Positions 18,097-27,442 of a stretch of DNA of 64,000 bases are shown here, in pieces. A program made the position numbers and the translations under genes. The notes under the pieces were generated by a model. It did not search any database, had not been told where the DNA came from, and saw only the letters and a list, made by a program, of their open reading frames with translations. Position 1 is the stretch's first letter; each line of letters opens with the position of its first letter. Source of the DNA: Algoriphagus winogradskyi (GTDB lineage Bacteria; Bacteroidota; Bacteroidia; Cytophagales; Cyclobacteriaceae); assembly GCF_900182815.1 (NCBI RefSeq), contig NZ_FXUA01000008.1:62001-126000 (forward strand), written 5' to 3'.

Positions 18097-19281
18097 CTAC
18101 ATATATTCTTCCAACGCTACGCCCTGTTTATTTCTCACAAAAAGCAGCCCCACAAACGCCAATCCTGCAATTCCAGCACTGCTTAGAAAAACCAATTGGA
18201 AGTTGTCTGCGCTATTTGCAAAGAGAAAGCCTGATACCAGAGCACCAATGCCAATACCGGCCTCAAGAGCAATATACATAGTCGCTAAGGCTCTTCCCCT
18301 GAATTGCTCCAGTGATAAATCTACCACCCATGCTGCAGTCGTTGGGCTATACATGCCCACAGCACATCCAAAAAGTATCCCTGATCCCATTAAAGCAATC
18401 TTGCTTTCTGCAAGGCCTATCAAAATCATAGCGCATACCAATGTCGCGCTCGCAGCTCGCATAACTGGCACTCTTCCGTATCGATCTGAGGTTTTTCCTG
18501 CCAACAATCTGATTCCAAGTGATGAAAGAGTGAATACCCCAAAGAAAAGCCCTTTGTTCTCTATACCTAGGTGAGTGGAAAAATCCGGAATGATCGTAAG
18601 AACTACACCAAAGGAAAAAGCGCAGAGAAAGAGAATTCCTGAAGGCACAAGCACTCTTTTTTCTATGATTTCATCCTTCTTTAATTTGAACATGTTCAAA
18701 GAAATCCGCTCTTTGTTTGGTAGTGTTTCTTTGAGTTTGAGTAGAATCAAAATGGAAAATATAGCCGTAAAGGCAGAAACATAGAAGACTGTTTCTAAAG
18801 GGAATAATGTGGCCAGCCAACCGCCGATTGCTGGTCCAGCTGCCATTCCCATAGATCCGAAAAGGGAAAACAGACCCATTGCTTCACCACGTTTTTGGTA
18901 GGGGACGATGTCTGCTACATAAGCCGAAGCTCCAGTAGGAGTAAAGCCTGTAGAGAATCCATGTGCAAATCGTAGAAATAAGAATCCTCCTACAAAGCTG
19001 AGAAGGGGATATAGCATTCCAACCACAAAGCAGACGCTTGCTCCGATCATCATTACCGGTATTCTTCCGATTTTATCTGCGAGCTTTCCACTGAAAGGTC
19101 TGGAAAGACCTGCTGAAAGTGTAAATAAAGCAATGATAAATCCTTTGTAATCTTCACCTCCAAGCGATGTTAAATACGCAGGCAGCTCAGGAATAATCAT
19201 ATTGAAGGATGAGAAAAACAAGAACGAGCTCAGGCAAAGGAGAGAAAAATCTAGGGAGAAAAATGAAGAGCTTGTTTTCAT
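18097..19281 (-). CDS. MFS transporter
   Basis: The 394-residue protein has 12 hydrophobic helices and the family loop 2-3 signature (FSGKLADKIGRIPVM), repeated in the second half as LAGKTSDRYGRVPVM. It resembles drug or sugar efflux MFS proteins, with no substrate evident. It starts just downstream of the prfB terminator, so it probably depends on a weak own promoter or on read-through. Confidence 0.92.
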   Translation of the reverse strand: MKTSSSFFSLDFSLLCLSSFLFFSSFNMIIPELPAYLTSLGGEDYKGFIIALFTLSAGLSRPFSGKLADKIGRIPVMMIGASVCFVVGMLYPLLSFVGGFLFLRFAHGFSTGFTPTGASAYVADIVPYQKRGEAMGLFSLFGSMGMAAGPAIGGWLATLFPLETVFYVSAFTAIFSILILLKLKETLPNKERISLNMFKLKKDEIIEKRVLVPSGILFLCAFSFGVVLTIIPDFSTHLGIENKGLFFGVFTLSSLGIRLLAGKTSDRYGRVPVMRAASATLVCAMILIGLAESKIALMGSGILFGCAVGMYSPTTAAWVVDLSLEQFRGRALATMYIALEAGIGIGALVSGFLFANSADNFQLVFLSSAGIAGLAFVGLLFVRNKQGVALEEYM

Positions 19282-19295
19282 AAAAACTATAATAG

Positions 19296-19323
19296 AAAAA
19301 AGGCCAGGATTAATGCCTGGCCT
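19296..19323 (-). terminator. prfB terminator
   Basis: On the minus strand AGGCCAGG pairs with CCTGGCCT around a 7-nt loop and leads into TTTTTT. It separates prfB from the MFS gene. Confidence 0.9.
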
Positions 19324-19328
19324 AAATA

Positions 19329-20430
19329 TTACTCTTTACTTGCTTGCTCTTCGCTCTGCGCTAGGAGGAAAGCTTTCATAAACTCATTTAATCCTCCGTC
19401 CAGCACATGCTGGGTGTCTGAGGTTTCAAATCCAGTTCGGTTGTCTTTTACCAGCTTATACGGATGAAGCACATAGTTACGGATCTGTGATCCAAAATCT
19501 ACCCGCATCTTAGATGATTCGATCTTTGCGATTTCCGCATTTCTCTTCTCCAATTCCAGCTGGAACAAGCGGGATTTCAGCATTTGCATTGCTTTCTCCC
19601 TATTAGCAAGTTGGGAACGCTCGATCTGACACACCACCACGATTCCTGTTGGCTTGTGTGTCAACTGAACTTTGGTTTCTACCTTGTTCACGTTTTGTCC
19701 ACCAGCTCCACCTGATCGTGAGGTATGCAACTCCACGTCGGCAGGATTGATTTCGATTTCTATGGAATCATCCACTTCCGGATAGGCATACACCGAAGCA
19801 AAAGAGGTATGCCTTCTTCCGCCAGAGTCAAAAGGTGAGATTCGCACTAGTCGGTGAACACCTGTCTCAGATTTCAAGAATCCATAAGCGAGCGGACCTT
19901 CAAACTCCAGAGTACAAGATTTGATACCGGCTACTTCACCGGGCTGCATATCCACTTCCTTCACTTTGTAACCGTTTTTCTCACCCCACATGATGTACAT
20001 TCTCATGAGGATCGAAGCCCAGTCATTACTCTCTGTTCCTCCGGCTCCCGGATTGATTTCTAGCACTGCGTTCAGCTGATCCTCTTCCGAAGAGAGCATT
20101 TTTTTGAGTTCCAGCTCTTGTACGGCAGCCTCAGCTTTTACGTACTCAGCTTTCATTTCTTCTTCAGAAACTTCATCTGCGCTGTAGAATTCAAATAAAA
20201 CGTCGAGATCCTCTATGGTTTTATTGAGAGATTCGAATGAACTGGTCCAAGCTTTACGTGCCTGAATCTGCTTCATGCTTTTTTCTGCCTCTTCTGGGTT
20301 ATTCCAAAAATCAGGCTGGGCCGATACGGCCTCTAGGTCTTCTATTTCGGCAATCTTACGATCGTAGTCAAAGATACCTCCTCAAAGCCGATGTGCGGGC
20401 TTTCAAGTCTTTCAGTTGTTCTGAAGTCAT
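19329..20430 (-). CDS. prfB: Peptide chain release factor 2 (programmed +1 frameshift)
   Basis: RF2 ends translation at UGA and UAA. The anticodon-like SPF motif is at residues 198-200 and the catalytic GGQ at 243-245 of the full 366-residue product. The gene is split by an in-frame TGA after codon 20: the 5' part starts at ATG 20430 and reads [20 protein letters not shown], then the ribosome skips one base and continues with DYDRKI. The fused length matches normal RF2, so this is the conserved autoregulatory frameshift rather than a broken gene. A 315-residue call starting at 20276 would miss the true N terminus. Confidence 0.97.
20367..20382 (-). promoter_or_regulatory. RF2 programmed frameshift site
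   Basis: On the minus strand the site reads AGGAGG TAT CTT TGA C. A Shine-Dalgarno-like AGGAGG sits 3 nt before the slippery CTT, and the TGA at 20368-20370 has the poor context TGAC. This is the same arrangement as in E. coli prfB: low RF2 slows termination and favours the +1 shift. Confidence 0.97.
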
Positions 20431-20496
20431 CTGTCTAGGTTAAAATTTAGGGTGCAAAAGTCCGAAAAAATATCTGTTTATACCAGTAAACTTCTA

Positions 20497-21003
20497 TTAA
20501 TCCATCCTCATTTGGATCAACTGAATCTTATTTCGGCCAGTGTTTTTGAATGTTTTGTATCGCAAAGGTAGCATGGCAAGTCCTGTTCCTAGTAAAATCC
20601 CAGAAGTGAGACCAACACCTTTACTTATAGAGAATTCCTGTTCGTGGTAAATGCTATTGATAGACTCGGCTCCTAGCAAGATGATCCCAGCTCCTGCAAT
20701 TAGCACATTGATAGCTCTTAAGGTGCCATTTCGGCGATCTTTATCACGAATATCCAGCTCAGTGATCGACTCAGGAGAGAGGATGTTTTCAGAGAGATAT
20801 ATGAAGTTTTGATCGATACTTTGAATTACATCTGTTACGAAGTAATCTATTTTCTTACTCTTATATGTAATTGATTCTCCAGGATAATATCTGATCTGAG
20901 ATTTTTGTTTTGTGCCTCTTTTGAGAAGAATGAAATCTGTTCCTTGCGCAAATGTGGAAAGCGAGGCTGTAAAAATGATCAAAAGAACTAAAAGTCTTTT
21001 CAT
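20497..21003 (-). CDS. Uncharacterised exported protein
   Basis: The protein has 168 residues, with a signal peptide (about 1-19, cleavage at TFAQ). A short beta-rich middle contains YYPGESITYKSKK, and one or two hydrophobic segments lie near residues 100-148 with Gly-rich GAGIILLGAES and GLTSGILLGTGLAML. The layout suggests a periplasmic sensor-like or lipid-associated protein, but there is no family I can name. It stands alone upstream of prfB on the same strand. Confidence 0.75.
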   Translation of the reverse strand: MKRLLVLLIIFTASLSTFAQGTDFILLKRGTKQKSQIRYYPGESITYKSKKIDYFVTDVIQSIDQNFIYLSENILSPESITELDIRDKDRRNGTLRAINVLIAGAGIILLGAESINSIYHEQEFSISKGVGLTSGILLGTGLAMLPLRYKTFKNTGRNKIQLIQMRMD

Positions 21004-21032
21004 AATACTAAATAAGATGATTATACGCTATG

Positions 21033-21203
21033 ATGCCAGTCACTTTAGATTCTTTGCTTATCAAGTTGATAGACCTCTCGATAGCTACAGGGAGACTGAA
21101 AACTCCCGCATTGGCGGGACAGGCTGAAGTGGCTACAATTCTTAAGGTTAACATATCTTACATTGCTTTTACCACCATTCTGGTAAAAAGGCGGATATAC
21201 ATA
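21033..21203 (+). repeat. Interspersed repeat copy B
   Basis: This copy resembles copy A (3287-3462) throughout and copy C (57432-57499) in its last 68 bp. Its centre forms a perfect hairpin TTTTACCA/TGGTAAAA, and further upstream CCCGC-attg-GCGGG forms a second one. It lies in the gap just upstream of the exported-protein gene. Confidence 0.8.
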
Positions 21204-21700
21204 CTAAGTAAAAACAATTTTGAAATTTTTCTTTAGTTAAACTGTTAAATCTTTGCCGAATAGTAGATTTTCCTGCATTTGTTAACTTGATTTGATTAAG
21301 AGGCTTAATGTCGACCAGCTCAACAGCCGTGGTTTGTCAGACCCACCTGTCTTTTTTCAATTTGGCAAAAGTAAACCTTGTAGGCATTGATACGTAAATA
21401 CGATTTCGTGATTGTTCAATCTTCTGTTCAATCTTCTCAAAAGAGCATAAACAGACAACTCTTTAGTAAAGCAATGTTTTACACTACAATTATCTTTTTA
21501 TCTAATTCTTTTGCAGCCGTAGTTGCCAAACAGGATAATTGTGCGATTTGTCAAAAGAATAAAGCCTTTATTTCTTAGCCCTCAGTGATTATTAGGATTA
21601 CGTAAGCAGGGCAATTTTCCAGAGCAGCCTAGCTTATTTCTCTTGCATAGCGTAAGTACTCACCTCTTTATCAAGACATCACATTTTTATTCTAAAACAA
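21204..21700. other. Gene-free stretch with interleaved inverted repeats
   Basis: There is no convincing gene in these ~500 bp. A 12-bp unit GTTCAATCTTCT is directly repeated near 21412-21436. Two 9-bp inverted pairs are interleaved: ACAATTATC (21486) with GATAATTGT (21534), and ATTCTTTTG (21505) with CAAAAGAAT (21552). That A-B-A'-B' order could fold as a pseudoknot if transcribed. A 63-codon frame at 21387-21578 has no support. Confidence 0.45.
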
Positions 21701-22087
21701 ATGAAGCCAATACTCACAAAATCCGACTATAATACGATTAAAGAATTAATCCTAAATACTCCTCATCATCTTATAACAAAAGAGATTTCACTGCTTGCAA
21801 AAGAAATTGAGCTAGCTAAGAAAATTCCTGATCCCAAGTTAGAACCTCAAGTCATTCGTCTCAATTCTTATTTTGAAGTAAAGGATGTAGCATCCGGCAA
21901 ACTGTTGAATTTTCAATTGGTCCTTCCAAAGTTGGGGAACTTGGCAGAGAAAAGACTGTCTATACTTTCTCCTTTGGGTGTGGCGCTAATAGGCTTTCAA
22001 GAAGGAATGGAGATCGAATGGGTGTTGCCAGGTGGACTAAAGAAACTTAAGATTCTCAAGGTCCAAAATCCTGTTCCTACTGAATGA
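21701..22087 (+). CDS. GreA/GreB C-terminal domain (Rnk-like) protein
   Basis: This small 128-residue protein has an N-terminal helical arm (residues 1-45) and a C-terminal FKBP-like domain (about 50-122) containing the family strand LSILSPLGVALIGFQEG followed by a WVLPGG turn. It lacks the long coiled coil of true GreA. Rnk-type proteins bind RNA polymerase near its secondary channel and modulate transcription, which is the likely role. The gene is single, with a strong terminator. Confidence 0.85.
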   Translation: MKPILTKSDYNTIKELILNTPHHLITKEISLLAKEIELAKKIPDPKLEPQVIRLNSYFEVKDVASGKLLNFQLVLPKLGNLAEKRLSILSPLGVALIGFQEGMEIEWVLPGGLKKLKILKVQNPVPTE

Positions 22088-22123
22088 AAAAAAGGCTGTC
22101 TACTTTAATAGACAGCCTTTTTT
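22088..22123 (+). terminator. Terminator after the Rnk-like gene
   Basis: AAAAAAGGCTGTCTA pairs with its complement AGACAGCCTTTTTT around a short loop and ends in a T run. The A run on the other side may also end ilvE transcription from the minus strand. Confidence 0.93.
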
Positions 22124-22143
22124 GCTAGCTTTTGAAGCAGAAA

Positions 22144-23211
22144 TTAAATCGAAATTATCCAATCATGAGTATCTGCTATGCTGCCATATTTGATTCCATC
22201 TAATTCTGCAAGAACTCTATGTGAGAAAGCATCATCGGATTTGTTTGGAAGGAGGTAATCTTTGCCATTTACGTTGATACGTTGAACATGTGCAATGGTA
22301 GCTGCTGTTCCTGTTCCGAAAGCCTCCTCGATAGTTCCATTTTGAAGTGCAGTTTCTAATTCTGAAACTGTCAGAAACCTTTCTTCTAGTGGCTCATTCC
22401 AATCTTTTGCCAATTGTATAACGGAATCTCTGGTGATTCCTTTCAAAATTGTTCCTGTATTGGTAGGTGCAGTGATTAAAGTCCCATTGATTTTAAACAT
22501 GATGTTCATCGTACCGCTTTCCTCGATTTTGCTATGGGATTTACCATCTGTCCAAAGAAGCTGATCATATCCTGCCTTTTGAGCTTGGCGGGCAGGATAA
22601 AGGGAAGCTGCATAATTGCCGGCAGTTTTGGCTGCACCAGTTCCTCCTTCTGTAGCTCGGGTGAAGGTAGTTTCTACTTTTACACTTACTGGCTTGCTAT
22701 AGTAGTTGCCCACCGGACAAGTGAGTATGATAAACTTATAGGTGTCGGATGGCTTTACCCCGATGTAGTCATCCGTAGCAAACATAAAAGGTCTCACATA
22801 AAGTGACGCACCTTTTGCTTTAGGTACCCAATCTCTGTCTAAATCAACCAACTGAGCTAGTCCTTCCATAAAGATCTCTTCAGGAAGTTCAGGCATGCAC
22901 ATACGGTCGGCTGATTCATTCAGCCTTTTCCAGTTTGCATTTGCACGAAAGACCAGGATTTTACCCTCATCATTTCTATATGCTTTCATTCCTTCAAAAA
23001 TAGATTGGCCATAGTGAAGGGTTGCATTGGCAGGATTGATGCTGAGTGGGCCATAAGGTTCTATCCTTAGGTCAGTCCATTCGCCGTTTTTATAATCCGC
23101 CACAAACATGTGGTCGCTGATGGTGCGTCCAAATACCAAGTTGGAAAAATCTGTTTCCGGCAATCTAGAGTTCTGAACTTTAGTTATCGGTAGGGCAAGT
23201 TGTGTCTTCAT
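22144..23211 (-). CDS. ilvE: Branched-chain amino acid aminotransferase
   Basis: This PLP enzyme carries out the last step of Ile, Leu and Val synthesis and the first step of their breakdown. The 355-residue length and the sequence fit the class II (eukaryote-like) BCAT type. The PLP lysine is expected in AAKTAGNYAAS, preceded by the GGTG loop, and the cofactor phosphate loop GTGTAATIAHV is present near the C terminus. It lies 38 bp downstream of the adenosyltransferase gene on the same strand. Confidence 0.95.
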   Translation of the reverse strand: MKTQLALPITKVQNSRLPETDFSNLVFGRTISDHMFVADYKNGEWTDLRIEPYGPLSINPANATLHYGQSIFEGMKAYRNDEGKILVFRANANWKRLNESADRMCMPELPEEIFMEGLAQLVDLDRDWVPKAKGASLYVRPFMFATDDYIGVKPSDTYKFIILTCPVGNYYSKPVSVKVETTFTRATEGGTGAAKTAGNYAASLYPARQAQKAGYDQLLWTDGKSHSKIEESGTMNIMFKINGTLITAPTNTGTILKGITRDSVIQLAKDWNEPLEERFLTVSELETALQNGTIEEAFGTGTAATIAHVQRINVNGKDYLLPNKSDDAFSHRVLAELDGIKYGSIADTHDWIISI

Positions 23212-23249
23212 TTGTTTTGCCTTTAAACTGGCTGAGCCAAGGTAGCTAA

Positions 23250-23801
23250 TTATTTATTTCTGGGATTCCAGATTACTTCATTTACGTTGAGTTCCTGTGC
23301 CATTTTTCTGCAAAGCACAAAAAGGTAATCAGAAAGTCTGTTCAGGTATTGAATGATTAATTCGGAGACGGGTTCCATTGCGGCAAGCTCTGTCACTATC
23401 CGTTCAGTTCTTCTGCAGACAGTTCTGGCCAGATGTCCAAAAGAAACTGAAGTATGTCCTCCAGGGAGAATAAAGGAGGTAAGTGGGGGAAGTGCTTTTT
23501 CCATCTCATCGATTTGCTTTTCCAGCATTTCAATATCTGATTTTAGCAAATCAGGCTTTTTGACGTTTTGCTTGGCTGGATCTGTAGCCAGATCTGCTCC
23601 TATGGTGAATAGTCTATCCTGGATTTCTTTCAGTATCTCTGCTCTCATCCAGTTTACTTCCTGATCACCAAGCATCCCAATGTACGAATTGAGTTCGTCC
23701 ACTGTGCCATAAGCATCAATTCTAACATCGAATTTTGGAACTCTCGTTCCACCTAAAAGTGAGGTTTGTCCTTCGTCTCCTGTCTTCGTATAGATTTTCA
23801 T
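23250..23801 (-). CDS. Cob(I)alamin adenosyltransferase, PduO type
   Basis: The enzyme transfers adenosyl from ATP to cob(I)alamin to make coenzyme B12. The N-terminal signature MKIYTKTGDEGQTSLLGG is the family ATP-binding start, and the distal RRTER and LNRLSDYLFVL segments match the trimer's helical core. A TTG at 23828 would add nine residues; the ATG at 23801 gives the usual start and is preferred. The organism also has a B12-dependent methionine synthase in this window, but no B12 synthesis genes are seen here. Confidence 0.93.
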   Translation of the reverse strand: MKIYTKTGDEGQTSLLGGTRVPKFDVRIDAYGTVDELNSYIGMLGDQEVNWMRAEILKEIQDRLFTIGADLATDPAKQNVKKPDLLKSDIEMLEKQIDEMEKALPPLTSFILPGGHTSVSFGHLARTVCRRTERIVTELAAMEPVSELIIQYLNRLSDYLFVLCRKMAQELNVNEVIWNPRNK

Positions 23802-23861
23802 CTTTTTGCCCTGATTCTCTTTGGACAAAAATAAGAATCTATTTGAAATTATAAGGTGTGA

Positions 23862-24578
23862 TTAGGCGTGCATTGCAATTCCGCGGGTAGGATTCGGGTT
23901 TATTGTGTCCGTTTCTACCAATCCATCACGTAATCTTACGATTCTATGAGCATAATGAGCGATGTCATCTTCGTGAGTTACCATGATGATGGTGTTCCCT
24001 TTCGAGTGCAACTCATGAAAAAGCTCCATGATATCATATGAAGTTTTGGAGTCCAAGTTTCCTGTAGGCTCATCGGCAAGAATGATACTTGGATTATTAA
24101 CTAGCGCTCTAGCTATTGCAACACGCTGTCTTTGACCACCGGAAAGCTCATTCGGGCGGTGCTTGGTCCTGTCCCCAAGTCCCACGTTGGTGAGTGCCTG
24201 AAATGCAATGTCTTCCCGATCTGACTTGCTCATGCCTGCATATACCAATGGGAGTGCCACATTTTCAAGACAGCTTGCTCTAGGTAGAAGGTTGAATGTC
24301 TGGAAGACAAATCCGATTTCCTTATTCCGAATTTCAGCCAGTTCGTTCTCAGTCATGTCTGAGACGTCTTTGTCATTCAAAATATAAGTTCCCGAAGTAG
24401 GCGTATCCAAGCAACCTATGATATTCATCAATGTGGATTTACCCGATCCTGAAGGTCCCATGAAAGCAACATATTCTCCTTTGTTCACAGAAATGGAGAC
24501 AGACTTTAGGGCTTGAATAATTTCAGCACCCATCTTATATGTTTTATTTATTTCGTGGGTTTCAATAATTTTCTTCAT
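23862..24578 (-). CDS. ABC transporter ATPase, LolD/MacB type
   Basis: A cytoplasmic ATPase of 238 residues from the ATG at 24578; a GTG at 24635 is in frame but would add an atypical tail. Walker [10 protein letters not shown], signature [14 protein letters not shown], Walker B IILADEP and the H-loop THE are all intact. The closest families are LolD (lipoprotein release) and MacB-type (peptide/lipid efflux) ATPases. No permease gene is next to it, so its partner is encoded elsewhere. The upstream neighbour is a large membrane/TPR protein 75 bp away. Confidence 0.9.
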   Translation of the reverse strand: MKKIIETHEINKTYKMGAEIIQALKSVSISVNKGEYVAFMGPSGSGKSTLMNIIGCLDTPTSGTYILNDKDVSDMTENELAEIRNKEIGFVFQTFNLLPRASCLENVALPLVYAGMSKSDREDIAFQALTNVGLGDRTKHRPNELSGGQRQRVAIARALVNNPSIILADEPTGNLDSKTSYDIMELFHELHSKGNTIIMVTHEDDIAHYAHRIVRLRDGLVETDTINPNPTRGIAMHA

Positions 24579-24653
24579 GGCTGGGGTTTTGCTAAAGTTA
24601 CCTGTTTGGATTGGGAAGTTAATTTCCTCCCTCACAAAAAACGTTAATAGGAT

Positions 24654-27437
24654 TCAATAGTTCAAGTTTTGTAGGCGTACAAGTTCCTCTTCGCTGACCC
24701 ATTGCTTCAGTATTTCCAGGGATTCATCGGCATAATTGTCCAATCCACTTTCTCTGGCAGCTTTGATTTTGTTAAACCAAAGTATAGGGTCATGATTGAA
24801 TTCGGTCGCTGAATTTAGGATTTCATATTGATCCAAAGGATCTGTTACCTTATGTAATTCACTAATAATCAATGGGCTAAGGTATGGGTTGGCTGTTGGT
24901 TCCTCTCCAGAATTTATCCAGGAGATAAAAGCCACTACTGAAGCTTCATCAGTGAGATCCGGATTATCGACAAAAGTTTTCAGGTCATCATTAGCCTCGA
25001 TTTTTCCGGAAATATATTTTTCCAATTCTTTCAAATCATCCTGACTCAAACCATGTGCTTTGTGGACTATAATGCGGATTGCTATGTCCGTTTTCAGCGC
25101 AGACTCCTCAGCTGTACGCCATTGAGACAATAGATTTTGGGCAGAACTCTCGTGAAATCTGCTGATCATATTTAGATACTCCGGCACGATAGGCCCTTCG
25201 TCTGTCAGATAGGTTGGGTAGAGTACCTGATATTTTTCCCGGATTTCCACTGCTTTTTCCGGCATTCCTGCCAAACCAAAAATACTCCAGTGATGGGTGT
25301 CAAATCCTTGGAATCCTTTTTCCTCAGCTGCGATAAATTCTATCGCTGCTTTTTGAAAATCCAGATTTTGAGCTAAAATAGTACCGGAAAGTTGTAGGTA
25401 ATAAGCTGCATCTTTGGGGTTTCGGAATGCTAATCCATTTAGGTTTTTTACTGCCTCTGTAACTCTTCCTGCTGCCAAGCTCCTAATTACCGCAGTTTCT
25501 TGCATGGGCATCAGGTAAGCTAGCATTTCCGGTTTTTGGCCTATACTATCGAGTATATGCAGGTCTTCACTTGGATTATTTCTATTGATTTCAGACATCA
25601 GATTTCTCCAGCCTGCATTGATTAGCATTGGAGAAGTCTCACGCTGAAGTTCTTCCTTTAAGGATTCCAATAACTCCTCAGATGGAATATTAGCCAAAGC
25701 ATTTGAAGCTGCTAATTCATTTATCTGAGAAATGAGATCTGAATTGCGGGTAAGGCTAACTTCAGGCTGACCAAGTTTGGTTTTTAATGCTGTTAGATTT
25801 GACCTGACTACTGGATCAGCACTTTCTGAATTAGTCATTAATTCCAGAGCTTCAGATGTTTTATTGACTTTAGTGTAGAGTAAACTTAAGTTGTTACTTA
25901 GGTGCGGCTCATTAGGGAAAATTGTGAGCCCCTTTTCCAAGTAATAGATAGCCTCAAATACCTTGTTTTCTTGGTGTAAGCGATCACTTAAAAGTATGAT
26001 ATTATCGATTTGGGGTGATTCTGTAAAACTTTCTTCCAAATGTTGTCTAGCTAAAGTCGGTTGCTTCAGTTCCAATAGCAAATGTGCAGTTAGAAATTTA
26101 GCTTTAGGGTTTTTACGATAACGCATCCATGCATTTTCATATAAAATACTAGCTTCCAGTTTCTTGTCTACTTGATAATAGTAATCCGCTAGAATATTGC
26201 TAGACATGGCATTTGCCTGCACGCCAACTATCCCTCCTGTATAGGTAATGAGCACTAGAATTACTATTAATCCGCCAATCCTAATGTGGTAATAGACCAG
26301 GGAATAAGGTTTGTATAGGATTTTGTCAATCGCTTTTCCAGAATTCATGACAGACATGAAGTTTGCCAGTAGGTATATGAAAAAGAAAAATGAGAAACCA
26401 AGCTGCGTGTAAACAAATAAGTGTTTGAAAAGCTCTTCTGCAGGTTGATTTCCTGATAGTTTTAATTTCCAGACTAACCAAAGCGTAATTCCTAATCCAA
26501 TTAAATGTAATGCTTTAATAACAGCAGGAGTCGAAATCAACTCATCGCTTTGGCTCACCTTTTCACCGATAGAAATCCAACCAAAAACCCCTAAAGGCAA
26601 GAGTAAATATAATGGGGAAAATGCAGGAATAGATAGGTGAACTTCTCCTTGTAGGTTTAGAAGTATTATGAAAAGTGTGCCTAAATAGAGTAACGCAATG
26701 AGACTAATTTGGACAGTTATATTCAAATTGAGATTGCGGTTTGCCCGTGCAAGCAGGATGTAAATTCCTGAAAGTATGCCATGTCCGTTCCAAAATACCC
26801 ATGCAAGTGCAAGACCAAACCCGATCGTTAAACTGTGCTCTGAAACATACATTCCCGGATTTGAAATCGGACTTTGGGTGATAAGGACAGCAAGAGCTGA
26901 AAATGTCCCAACAAAAATTATTAGCCACTTGATGGCCAAGTGTATTTTTTGTCCCCATAGATGAAAATAAATCAAAGGAAGTAGTGTCCCTGCTAGAAGA
27001 ATGATAAGCGGGTAATTGGCATTTTGTCCTCCGATATTTAATCCATTGAAATTGCTGAAGGTAAGAAGGACAATCCAAATAATTCCTCCCAGAATGAAAT
27101 AGGCCTTTTTAAATTCAGTGACTAATGTCAAAACAGAAACTACAGCCAGCCATACTATCCCTGCATAAATCAAGGATTCTGTCACATGGAATGCTGGAGC
27201 TAAGGTCTTGAACTCTTGGAATACCAAGTAATTGTCTACCTGAATTGGAAATGAAATAGGTCCTATCTGTACCCAGTCAAAAGGAATAGGGACAGTATCC
27301 AGAAATGCACCAGCCTGAATATTGAGGTAAGGCTGCGGATCGAATATGAGGTAATACAGTGCAAAAAGCCCTCCTGTACTTATGAATAGGAGGGCTAGGG
27401 TTTTATAAATTGTTGAGGTATTCAATGTGGTTGTCAA
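24654..27437 (-). CDS. Large membrane protein with C-terminal TPR-like region
   Basis: The N-terminal half (about 1-420) contains some 10-12 hydrophobic helices and the C-terminal half (about 430-927) is a soluble helical repeat region resembling TPRs (one unit near residue 500: IYYLEKGLTIFPNEPHLSNN). Only a TTG start is available at 27437; a GGAG motif 8 nt upstream, overlapping the last codons of gatC, supports it. I cannot name a family. It lies 5 bp after gatC and is probably co-transcribed with it. Confidence 0.75.
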   Translation of the reverse strand: MTTTLNTSTIYKTLALLFISTGGLFALYYLIFDPQPYLNIQAGAFLDTVPIPFDWVQIGPISFPIQVDNYLVFQEFKTLAPAFHVTESLIYAGIVWLAVVSVLTLVTEFKKAYFILGGIIWIVLLTFSNFNGLNIGGQNANYPLIILLAGTLLPLIYFHLWGQKIHLAIKWLIIFVGTFSALAVLITQSPISNPGMYVSEHSLTIGFGLALAWVFWNGHGILSGIYILLARANRNLNLNITVQISLIALLYLGTLFIILLNLQGEVHLSIPAFSPLYLLLPLGVFGWISIGEKVSQSDELISTPAVIKALHLIGLGITLWLVWKLKLSGNQPAEELFKHLFVYTQLGFSFFFFIYLLANFMSVMNSGKAIDKILYKPYSLVYYHIRIGGLIVILVLITYTGGIVGVQANAMSSNILADYYYQVDKKLEASILYENAWMRYRKNPKAKFLTAHLLLELKQPTLARQHLEESFTESPQIDNIILLSDRLHQENKVFEAIYYLEKGLTIFPNEPHLSNNLSLLYTKVNKTSEALELMTNSESADPVVRSNLTALKTKLGQPEVSLTRNSDLISQINELAASNALANIPSEELLESLKEELQRETSPMLINAGWRNLMSEINRNNPSEDLHILDSIGQKPEMLAYLMPMQETAVIRSLAAGRVTEAVKNLNGLAFRNPKDAAYYLQLSGTILAQNLDFQKAAIEFIAAEEKGFQGFDTHHWSIFGLAGMPEKAVEIREKYQVLYPTYLTDEGPIVPEYLNMISRFHESSAQNLLSQWRTAEESALKTDIAIRIIVHKAHGLSQDDLKELEKYISGKIEANDDLKTFVDNPDLTDEASVVAFISWINSGEEPTANPYLSPLIISELHKVTDPLDQYEILNSATEFNHDPILWFNKIKAARESGLDNYADESLEILKQWVSEEELVRLQNLNY

Positions 27438-27442
27438 GTATG

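Noticed and set aside
18097..19281. Fusion of prfB and MFS transcription into one regulated unit
   Set aside because: A strong terminator lies between them; any coupling would need read-through that I cannot show.
20276..20430. Frameshift mutation in prfB
   Set aside because: The AGGAGG-TAT-CTT-TGA-C context and normal total length show programmed recoding rather than a pseudogene.
21387..21578. 63-codon ORF with a CAIC motif before the Rnk-like gene
   Set aside because: No start signal, no conserved features, and it overlaps the interleaved inverted repeats; not supported as a gene.
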